Shown: positions 14,310 to 20,430 of the stretch, piece after piece
Layout: each line of letters begins with the position of its first letter
Position numbering within the stretch: position 1 is the first letter of the stretch
Assembly: GCA_030043865.1 (NCBI GenBank)
Contig: JASHWZ010000063.1
Location: forward strand, 1-20,430
Direction: 5' to 3'
DNA length: 20,430 nt
Source of the DNA: Thermoplasmata archaeon
GTDB lineage: Archaea > Thermoplasmatota > Thermoplasmata > Lutacidiplasmatales > UBA184
Program-made: the position numbers and the translations under genes
Notes under the pieces: generated by a model
What the model was told of the DNA's origin: nothing
Database searches by the model: none
Seen by the model: the letters and a program-made list of their open reading frames with translations, nothing else

Positions 14310-14317
14310 GATAAAAC
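14310..14317. promoter_or_regulatory. Shared divergent promoter region, TATA-like GATAAAAC
   Basis: This is the only good AT-rich element between the divergent genes. Read leftward it gives a start near 14288 for the regulator; read rightward, near 14340 for the hydroxylase operon. ATTTTC at 14335-14340 is another rightward candidate, which would favour GTG 14384 as the start of the FAD subunit. Confidence 0.4.
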
Positions 14318-14356
14318 GGAAGGTCGGGCGCCGGATTTTCCGAGCCGAGAAATGAT

Positions 14357-15235
14357 ATGGAGGGACCGCACGCTCCGCGCGCCGTGCCCGGGTTCGAGCT
14401 CGTCGCGCCTGCGAGCGTCGAGGAGGCGATCGCCGCCCTGCGGGCGGCCGACGATGGCGGCGCGACAGCGATCGCCGGCGGGACCGACCTCTTGCTCGAC
14501 CTCGACGACGGTCGACTCGCGCCCCGGCGCGTCGTCTCCTTGCGCCGCCTCCCCTGGCGCACGCTCGACTGGCTCGACGGCGCGCTGACGGTCGGCGCGA
14601 CGCTCCCGCTCCGCTCCCTGGAGGACGACCGCGAGGTGCGCCGCCGCCTACCGGGGCTCTGGCAGGCGGTGCACGCCGTCGGCTCGGTCGCGCTGCGCCA
14701 CCGCGCCACCCTCGGCGGGAACCTCGGGCGCTCGGCGCCGGCCTCCGACCTGATCCCGATGCTGCTCGCCCTCGACGCCGAGGTCGACCTCGTCGGACCG
14801 CGCGGCGAGCGCCGCGTTCCGGTGGACGACTTCGTCCGCGCGTCCCGGCGGACCGCGCTCCTCCCGGGGGAGCTGATCCGCTCCGTCCGGGTCCCCGAAC
14901 CCCGGCCGTCCGCCTACCTCTGGCAGCGCGTGCGCCCCGCGAACGACATCTCGCAGATCGCCGTCGCGGTCGCGTTCTCCCCGGGCCGTCGGCACTGGTC
15001 GATCGCGGTCGCCGGGATGCCGCCGCGCCCCGCGCTCCTCCCCGACGTCGCCCGCGACCTCGGGGACGGCGCACCGTCGGACGCCGCCCTCACCGCCGCG
15101 GCCGCTCGCGCGAGCCGGGCGGTCCCGATCACGGGCGACCAGCGAGCCTCCGAGGAGTACCGGCGCCGGCTCGTCGGCACGCTCCTCACGCGGGCCGTTC
15201 GAGCGGTGCCGTTCGAGGGGGGGCGTCCTCTGTGA
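14357..15235 (+). CDS. Molybdenum hydroxylase FAD-binding subunit (CoxM/CutM-like)
   Basis: A 292-residue FAD_binding_5 protein with the two flavin motifs TAIAGGTDLLLDL (about residues 38-50) and TLGGNLGRSAPASD (about 117-130). The CO-dehydrogenase flavoprotein C-terminal domain follows. Within the enzyme it takes electrons from the 2Fe-2S subunit. As first gene of the operon it overlaps the next by GTGA. The start is uncertain: ATG 14357 has no SD, and GTG 14384 would begin MPGFELVAPASVEEA, exactly where family members usually begin. Confidence 0.92.
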   Translation: MEGPHAPRAVPGFELVAPASVEEAIAALRAADDGGATAIAGGTDLLLDLDDGRLAPRRVVSLRRLPWRTLDWLDGALTVGATLPLRSLEDDREVRRRLPGLWQAVHAVGSVALRHRATLGGNLGRSAPASDLIPMLLALDAEVDLVGPRGERRVPVDDFVRASRRTALLPGELIRSVRVPEPRPSAYLWQRVRPANDISQIAVAVAFSPGRRHWSIAVAGMPPRPALLPDVARDLGDGAPSDAALTAAAARASRAVPITGDQRASEEYRRRLVGTLLTRAVRAVPFEGGRPL

Positions 15236-15708
15236 CGGAGACGGTCGCCCACCTCACGGTCGACGGCGCGCCGGCCGACCTCGCGGGGATGCCGGACGAC
15301 GAGCGGCTCCTCGACACGCTCCGATGGCGCCTCGGCCGCAAGGGGACGAAGGAGGGGTGCCGGACCGGTGACTGCGGCGCCTGTACGGTGCTCGTGGACG
15401 GCCGGAGCACGCTCGCCTGCCTCACGCTGACGCGGGAGGTCGACGGTTCGGACGTCACGACGATCGACGGCGCCGCGCGCGACGCCGAGCTCTCCCGGGT
15501 GACCCGGGCATTCGCCGAGGCCGGTGCGCTCCAGTGCGGGTACTGCACGCCGGGGTTCGTGGTGGCGCTCGCGGGACTGCTCAAGGAACGGGGCCGAGCG
15601 GCCCCGCTCGAGGAACTCCTCGACGGACTGCAGGGGAACCTCTGCCGGTGCACCGGCTACGCGGCGATCGTCCGAGGGGTCGCGCTCGCACGCGAGGAGG
15701 CTCCGTGA
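15232..15708 (+). CDS. Molybdenum hydroxylase [2Fe-2S] subunit (CoxS/CutS-like)
   Basis: A 158-residue protein with both clusters intact. The plant-type ferredoxin site is Cys43, Cys48, Cys51 and Cys63 (EGCRTGDCGACTVL...LAC). The helical C-terminal site is Cys102, Cys105, Cys138 and Cys140 (CGYC...CRC). Typical length for CoxS/XdhC-type small subunits. The GTG start overlaps the FAD-subunit stop, and the 3' end overlaps the large-subunit start in the same way. It relays electrons from the molybdenum site to FAD. Confidence 0.95.
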   Translation: MTETVAHLTVDGAPADLAGMPDDERLLDTLRWRLGRKGTKEGCRTGDCGACTVLVDGRSTLACLTLTREVDGSDVTTIDGAARDAELSRVTRAFAEAGALQCGYCTPGFVVALAGLLKERGRAAPLEELLDGLQGNLCRCTGYAAIVRGVALAREEAP

Positions 15709-17909
15709 GCGCCGCGAGCCGCTCTGACCTCGGAGTCAAGCTCGCGGGTCGGGCGGAGTACGGCGTCGACGCCGAGCTGCCCGGGATGCTCTGGGCCGCC
15801 CTGGTGCCGAGCCCCGTGGCGCACGGGCGGCTCCGCCGAGTCGACCTGGGTCCCGCACGGGCGCTTCCCGGCGTCGTCGCGGTGGGAGCGGACGACCTCG
15901 CGACGCTCCTGCCCCGCGGCGCGGGCGACGCGGAGCGACCGATCTTCCCCGCGGGCGAGGTCGCCTATCGCCACCAACCCCTCGCCGCCGTCGCGGCGCC
16001 GACCCTCGCGGAGGCGCGGCGGGCCGCCGCCGTCGTCCGGGTCGAGGTGGAACCCGGTCCCGCCCTCATCGACCTCGAGACCGCGTTCCCCGATTGGCCC
16101 GGTCCGGACGGCGCGCGCTCTCCGCACGTCATCGCCCACGTCCACGCCCGCCACGGGGACGTCGAGGGCGCGTTCCGGACCGCGGAGCACGTCGTCGAGG
16201 AGACGTACCGGACCTCGAGCGTCCACCAGGTCGCGCTCGAGCCGCACGCCTGCGTCGCCACCGTCCGCGGGGACCGGTGGACCGTGCGCACGACGACGCA
16301 GAGCCCGTTCGGGGTCCGCGAGGACCTCTCCCTGCTGCTCGGCGTCCCCGAATCCTCGGTCGTCGTCGAGGGGACGTGGGTCGGAGGAGGGTTCGGGGGA
16401 AAGGGCGCCTCGCTGCTCGAGCCGTACGCCCTCCTCCTCGCCCGCGCCGCCGGTCGACCGGTCCGCCTCGCGCTCGACTACCGGGAGGAGTTCGAGCTCG
16501 GGCGGACGACCCTCCCCGCCGTGATCCGGGTCGCCACGGCGGTCCGGGACCGACGAATCGTCGGGCGCCGGGTCCGCCTGCTGCTCGACGTCGGCGCCTC
16601 CCTGCCGGGGCGGGACTTCGCGACCGGCTACTCCATCGGGTTCCTGCTCGGCCCGTACGTCACGCCGACGTTCGAGGTCGAAGGGTACGGGATCCGGACG
16701 AACAAGCCCCCGTTCGGCCCGCACCGCGCCCCGTTCGCGCCGCAGTGCGCCTTCGTCGCGGAGTCGCATATCGAAGAGGTCGCGCGGGTCGTCGGCGTCG
16801 ACCCGGTTCGCTTCCGCGCGGAGCATCTCTGGCGCGAGGGCGCGACGACGCCGCTCGGCCAGCCGGTCGGCCCGTTCGGCCTCGCGGCCGCGCTCGAGCG
16901 GGCGGACGCGCTCGCCCGACGGTGGCGCTCGGAGGCGCCGGCCGGTCACGGGGTGGGCGTCGGGCTCGGCTTCTGGTCGACGAGCACCGGGGCCGGCGGC
17001 GAGGCGCGGCTCGTGCTGTCCGCGACCGAGCTTCGCGTGGAGCAGGGCGAACGGGGGATCGGCAGCGGGAGCGTGCTGCGGGGCCTCGTCGCGGTCGCCG
17101 AGCGCGCGCTCGGGTTGCCCGCGGACCGGATCCGCATCGAGTACCTCAGCACCGCGGAGGCGCCGTTCGACTCGGGCGTCTACGGGAGCCGGACGGTCGG
17201 CGCGCTCGGCCGCGCGATCGTCGAGGCGTCGGACGCCGTGCGCGCCGACCTCGCCGGGCGGATGGCCGTGGCGGTCGCCGACGTCTCGCTCGCGGTCGAG
17301 GGGGAGGAGATCGTTGTGCACGCCCCGGGGGTTCGGCGGACCGTCCGCTCGCTCCTGCGACCCGACGAGGCGTCCCGGGGGATCGTCGCCACGGGCCGTC
17401 ACTTCGCCAAACCGAACGCGATCGACGAGCGGCGGGTCGTGACCGGGTCGTTCTATCCGTACACCGACTTCACGGGGGCCGCGCACGTCGCCGAGGTATC
17501 GGTCGACCGGGAGACGGGGGCGGTGCGCGTCGAGCGGTACGCGGCGTTCCAGGACGTCGGGGTCGCCGTCGACCCCGCGACGGCGCGCGCCCAGGTCGAG
17601 GGCGGGATCGCGATGGGCCTCGGGATCGCGCTGACCGAGGAGGCGCTCTGGTCGGCCGACGGTCGACTGCTCAATCCCCACCTGCTCGACTACCGCATCC
17701 CGACGCTCGGGGAGGTGCCGGTGCCCGAGGTCACGTTCGTCGAGGGGTTCCTGGGCGCGGGGCCGTTCGGGGCGAAGGGTCTCGGGGAACCCCCGATTAT
17801 CCCCGTCCCGGCCGCCGTCGCGGCCGCGGTGCGCGATGCGTCGGGCGCGCACGTGACCGAGCTGCCGCTCTCAGCCGAGCGCGTCGCGCGAACGCTTAAG
17901 CTCCTCTGA
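15705..17909 (+). CDS. Molybdenum hydroxylase large subunit, xanthine oxidase family, unknown substrate
   Basis: A 734-residue Mo-pterin subunit. The GTG at 15705 overlaps the upstream stop and has GAGGAGG four bases before it; the longer open frame upstream is a shadow. Seen motifs are VGGGFGGKG (226-234) and the catalytic-glutamate motif KGLGEPP with Glu695. The loop that reads A-Y/F-R-G-x-G-x-P in most family members is PHRAPFAPQ here (339-347). It is neither AYxCSFR (form I CO dehydrogenase) nor AYRGAGR (form II). The enzyme probably hydroxylates an aldehyde, aromatic or purine-like substrate; which one cannot be told. Purine metabolism is a weak contextual hint because purP follows 14 bases downstream. 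Confidence 0.93.
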   Translation: MSAASRSDLGVKLAGRAEYGVDAELPGMLWAALVPSPVAHGRLRRVDLGPARALPGVVAVGADDLATLLPRGAGDAERPIFPAGEVAYRHQPLAAVAAPTLAEARRAAAVVRVEVEPGPALIDLETAFPDWPGPDGARSPHVIAHVHARHGDVEGAFRTAEHVVEETYRTSSVHQVALEPHACVATVRGDRWTVRTTTQSPFGVREDLSLLLGVPESSVVVEGTWVGGGFGGKGASLLEPYALLLARAAGRPVRLALDYREEFELGRTTLPAVIRVATAVRDRRIVGRRVRLLLDVGASLPGRDFATGYSIGFLLGPYVTPTFEVEGYGIRTNKPPFGPHRAPFAPQCAFVAESHIEEVARVVGVDPVRFRAEHLWREGATTPLGQPVGPFGLAAALERADALARRWRSEAPAGHGVGVGLGFWSTSTGAGGEARLVLSATELRVEQGERGIGSGSVLRGLVAVAERALGLPADRIRIEYLSTAEAPFDSGVYGSRTVGALGRAIVEASDAVRADLAGRMAVAVADVSLAVEGEEIVVHAPGVRRTVRSLLRPDEASRGIVATGRHFAKPNAIDERRVVTGSFYPYTDFTGAAHVAEVSVDRETGAVRVERYAAFQDVGVAVDPATARAQVEGGIAMGLGIALTEEALWSADGRLLNPHLLDYRIPTLGEVPVPEVTFVEGFLGAGPFGAKGLGEPPIIPVPAAVAAAVRDASGAHVTELPLSAERVARTLKLL
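17894..17901 (+). promoter_or_regulatory. Possible internal promoter for purP
   Basis: GCTTAAGC lies inside the end of the hydroxylase gene, centred 26 nt before the ATG of purP, so a leaderless purP transcript could start at the ATG itself. Confidence 0.35.
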
Positions 17910-17923
17910 GCCTGTAAGTCCCA

Positions 17924-19081
17924 ATGGCGATCCCCGTTCCCGAGATCGCGCGAATTCTCGACACCTACCCCACTACCCCGGCGGTCGGGGCGGTCGGCTC
18001 CCACTCCGCGATCGACATCGCCGACGGCGCGGTCGCCGAAGGGCTCACGAGCGTCGTGCTCACCGAGACCGGTCGCGACCGGACGTACGCCCAGTACTTC
18101 CGCACCCTCCGCGACGCGTCGGGCGCGCGGCGGCGCGGGTGCGTCGACGAGGTCTGGGAGTACCCGAAGTTCGCGGCGGTCACCTCCCCCGAGTCGCAGG
18201 AGCGGCTCCGCGGTCGGGGGGTGCTCCTCGTCCCGAACCGGGCGTTCAGCTCGTACGTGCCGCTCGACGCGATCGAGCGGGAGTTCCGGGTGCCGATCGT
18301 CGGGTCGCGGACGATGCTGCGCATCGAGGAGCGGACCGAGCGCGAGAACTACTACCGGCTCCTCGAGGCGGCCGGGATCCCGGCCCCGCGCGCGATCGCG
18401 TCGCCCGACGCGATCGACCGGCTCGCGATCGTGAAGCTCCCGCACGCCCGCCGTCGCCTCGAGCGCGGGTTCTTCACGGCCGCCTCGCCGGAGGAGTTCC
18501 GAGCGAAGAGCGCTCGCCTCATCGAGCGCGGGACGATCACCGCCCCGGACCTCGCCGCCGCCCGGATCGAGGAGTACGTCCTCGGCCCGGTCTTCAACTT
18601 CAACTTCTTCTTCTCGCCGCTTGTGCCGAGGTCGGAGGGGCTCGAGTTGCTCGGCGTCGACGAGCGGCGCGAGAGCAACCTGGACGGGCTCGTTCGGCTG
18701 CCCGCCGCGCAGCAGCTCGAGCTCTCGGAGTCGGACCGGATCCCCGAGTACCTCGTGGTCGGTCACGGTACGCTCACGCTCCGCGAGTCGATCCTCGAGG
18801 ACGTGTTCCGGATCGGCGAGAAGTTCGTCGAGGCGGCGCGCGCGCGGTACCCGCCGGGGATCCTCGGGCCGTTTTGCCTGCAGACGTGCCTCGACCGGGA
18901 CGGCCGCCCGTCGGTCTTCGACGTCGCGGCCCGGATCGGGGGCGGGACGAACGTCCATCTCGCGCTCGGCCACCCGTACGGGAACGCGCTCTACCGCGAA
19001 CCGATGAGCACGGGGCGCCGGATCGCCCTCGAGATCCGGCGGGCGGCCGCGGACGGTCGCCTGAAGGAGATCGTCACGTGA
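17924..19081 (+). CDS. purP: FAICAR synthetase PurP (formate-dependent, ATP-grasp)
   Basis: A 385-residue archaeal enzyme expected to make FAICAR from AICAR, formate and ATP, replacing the folate-dependent step of PurH in purine synthesis. Recognisable segments are AVGSHSAIDIADGA (about 23-36), the ATP-grasp region with VKLPHARRRLERGFF, and EEYVLGPVFNFNFFFSPL followed by LELLGVDERRESN (about 214-250). The C-terminal metal/ATP site DVAARIGGGTN is intact. The family also contains PurP-like paralogues of unsettled function, so orthology is likely but not proven. The gene overlaps gcvT by GTGA. Confidence 0.92.
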   Translation: MAIPVPEIARILDTYPTTPAVGAVGSHSAIDIADGAVAEGLTSVVLTETGRDRTYAQYFRTLRDASGARRRGCVDEVWEYPKFAAVTSPESQERLRGRGVLLVPNRAFSSYVPLDAIEREFRVPIVGSRTMLRIEERTERENYYRLLEAAGIPAPRAIASPDAIDRLAIVKLPHARRRLERGFFTAASPEEFRAKSARLIERGTITAPDLAAARIEEYVLGPVFNFNFFFSPLVPRSEGLELLGVDERRESNLDGLVRLPAAQQLELSESDRIPEYLVVGHGTLTLRESILEDVFRIGEKFVEAARARYPPGILGPFCLQTCLDRDGRPSVFDVAARIGGGTNVHLALGHPYGNALYREPMSTGRRIALEIRRAAADGRLKEIVT

Positions 19082-20280
19082 GCGCCTCGCCCCCTCCCGC
19101 CACGCCGGCGCCCGCCGCCCCGCTGCGCCGCACCGCGCTCCATGCGTTCCACGTCCGCCACGGTGGGCACCTCGTGCCGTTCTCGGGCTGGGAGATGCCA
19201 CTGTACTACTCGAGCATCCTCGCCGAACACCGGGCCGTCCGCTCGGGCGTCGGGCTGTTCGACGTCTCCCACATGGGCCTCCTCACGGTGGAGGGCGCGC
19301 GGGCGGCCGCCCTGCTCTCGCGGCGGACGACCGCGAACGTCGAGGCCGAGAGCCCGTCCCAGGTCCGCTACACGTTCCTCCTCGAGTCGACCGGGGCGAT
19401 CGTCGACGACCTCCTGATCACCCGGACCGACACCGGTGCCGAGCTGGCCCGGTCGTACCTCGTCGTCCCGAACGCGGGGCGCGCGGACGAGATCGAGGAG
19501 ATCCTCCGGCAGCATCGGCTGCCCGACACGACGATCACCCGGTGGAACCCGCGGCTCTCACTGCTCGCGGTCCAGGGCCCGGGGTCGCGCGCGCTCCTCG
19601 AGTCGACGTTCGGTTGGCAGCTCGCGGAGCTCCCGTTCTACCACGCCCGCCGGTTCCCGCTCGGGACGGGGTCGGACGGAACGGAGCGGGCGGGGCGGCT
19701 CGGGCTCGCGGTCCCGACCGACCTCGACGACGGCGCGTTCGTGAGCCGCACGGGGTACACGGGCGAGCTCGGCTACGAGCTGCTGGTGAAGAGCGAGGCG
19801 GCGGACGCGCTCGCCGAGCGGATCGTCGCCGCGGGGGCGGTGCCCGCCGGGCTCGGCGCCCGCGACTCGCTGCGACTCGAGAAGGGGTTCCTCCTCTCGG
19901 GGCAGGACTTCCACCGGGACCACACGCCGATCCAGGCCGGGCAGGAGCGGTTCGTCACGTTCGACCACGCGTTCGTCGGCCGGCCGCCGCTCGAGAAGGA
20001 GGTCGCCGACGGTCCGGCGGTGCGGCTCGTCGGCCTCGAGGTGACGGCCGAGGGCGCCATCCCCCGCCACGGCACGCCGGTGCACGCGGGCGGCGCATCG
20101 GTCGCCGAGGTGACGAGCGGCGGTCTGTCCCCCGGGCTCGGTCACGGGATCGCGCTCGCGTACCTTCCGCGCGAGCTCGCGCGCCCGGAGGCGGCCGTCG
20201 CCCTCGAGATCCGGGGGCGCGAGGTGCCCGCGCGCGTCGTCCCGCTGCCGTTCGTGAAGGCGTCCCGAACGCGCACGTAA
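19078..20280 (+). CDS. gcvT: Aminomethyltransferase (glycine cleavage T protein, GcvT family)
   Basis: A 400-residue protein carrying the full GcvT pattern: VPFSGWEMPLYYSSILAEH, FDVSHMG, GAIVDDLLITR, LLAVQGPGS, SRTGYTGELGYELL (223-236) and GARDSLRLEKGFLLSGQDF. The C-terminal beta-barrel domain is also present. GTG at 19078 is preceded by GGAG eight bases upstream and overlaps the purP stop. GcvT releases ammonia from aminomethylated H protein and makes methylene-(tetrahydro)folate or pterin. GcvP and GcvH are not here, so another folate-dependent methyl or demethylation role is possible. The purP overlap links it to one-carbon and purine metabolism. Confidence 0.92.
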   Translation: MSASPPPATPAPAAPLRRTALHAFHVRHGGHLVPFSGWEMPLYYSSILAEHRAVRSGVGLFDVSHMGLLTVEGARAAALLSRRTTANVEAESPSQVRYTFLLESTGAIVDDLLITRTDTGAELARSYLVVPNAGRADEIEEILRQHRLPDTTITRWNPRLSLLAVQGPGSRALLESTFGWQLAELPFYHARRFPLGTGSDGTERAGRLGLAVPTDLDDGAFVSRTGYTGELGYELLVKSEAADALAERIVAAGAVPAGLGARDSLRLEKGFLLSGQDFHRDHTPIQAGQERFVTFDHAFVGRPPLEKEVADGPAVRLVGLEVTAEGAIPRHGTPVHAGGASVAEVTSGGLSPGLGHGIALAYLPRELARPEAAVALEIRGREVPARVVPLPFVKASRTRT

Positions 20281-20285
20281 ATAGG
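20277..20285 (+). promoter_or_regulatory. TATA-like box for the terminal ATPase gene
   Basis: GTAAATAGG overlaps the gcvT stop and is centred about 31 nt before the ATG at 20312, giving a leader of roughly five bases. Confidence 0.4.
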
Positions 20286-20311
20286 CGGTCCGACCCATAC
20301 GCGCCTACCAC

Positions 20312-20430
20312 ATGGCGGCCGAAGCCGGGAACGGCCGACCGTTCGTCGGCCGCATGGAGGCCGTCGAGGCGCTCCACCGCCGGTTCGAGGACGCGCGGGC
20401 GGGGCACGGCGGGGTCACGTTCCTGGTCGG
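20312..20430 (+). CDS. N terminus of a probable AAA/STAND-type ATPase (partial)
   Basis: Only about 39 residues are in the window. The segment FVGRMEAVEALHRRFEDARA followed by GHGGVTFLVG matches the usual start of AAA_16/ORC-like or STAND ATPase domains (F-V-GR-x-x-E-x-x-x-L...G..V...G), just before the Walker A motif, which would lie beyond the edge. It is separated from gcvT by 31 bases and has its own TATA-like box. Function cannot be refined further. Confidence 0.65.
   Translation, partial: MAAEAGNGRPFVGRMEAVEALHRRFEDARAGHGGVTFLV

Noticed and set aside
15657..17852. 731-codon minus-strand open frame opposite the Mo hydroxylase
   Set aside because: Low-complexity antisense shadow; the plus strand has unmistakable Mo-pterin and Glu motifs.
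15705..17909. Form I aerobic CO dehydrogenase (CoxL)
   Set aside because: The AYxCSFR motif with the copper-ligating cysteine is absent; the loop reads PHRAPFAPQ.
1..20430. CRISPR arrays, insertion sequences or prophage genes
   Set aside because: No regularly spaced repeats, transposase motifs or terminal inverted repeats were seen on reading both strands.

Overview
The window is GC-rich DNA (roughly 70% G+C by eye) from an archaeon. The main markers are a full-length DNA polymerase D large subunit (DP2), the archaeal purine enzyme PurP, an intron-bearing tRNA-Arg, and TATA-like boxes about 26 nt upstream of inferred transcript starts. A high-GC terrestrial member of the Thermoplasmatota fits best, but the lineage is inference; no rRNA or other phylogenetic marker was searched.

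Left part (1-9003). A six-gene minus-strand operon (8224 down to 1101) encodes a membrane complex related to group 4 [NiFe] hydrogenases and complex I: HyfC/NuoH-like, HyfE-like, HyfF-like, a catalytic-type large subunit, a ferredoxin-NuoB-like small subunit and HyfB-like. The large subunit has lost all four Ni-binding cysteines, so this looks like an 'energy-converting hydrogenase-related' (Ehr) complex and not a hydrogenase. The operon is bracketed by two inverted copies of one module: TATA box, structured leader RNA, then a paralogous unknown protein of about 150 residues. In copy 1 the unknown protein is followed by a UspA-type stress protein. The two leaders fold like the fluoride (crcB) riboswitch, pseudoknot included. 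In both, the key A6-U38 pair is replaced by G-C, and both carry an alternative helix that would mask the Shine-Dalgarno sequence. This is the most interesting signal in the window.

Middle part (9004-13456). An AceTr/SatP-family organic-acid transporter is followed by DP2, which has no intein and carries a C-terminal PIP-box-like motif. Next comes tRNA-Arg(UCG), whose T-loop is interrupted by an intron of about 23 nt.

Right part (13457-20430). A short minus-strand operon (a winged-helix regulator and a small beta-rich protein) diverges from a three-gene molybdenum hydroxylase operon (FAD, 2Fe-2S and Mo subunits, all overlapping). The Mo subunit has an atypical active-site loop. PurP and a GcvT-family aminomethyltransferase follow, overlapping by GTGA, and a truncated AAA-type ATPase gene runs off the end. 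Genes are tightly packed and no gap without a gene exceeds 300 bases. Bases 1-67 show nothing I can identify.
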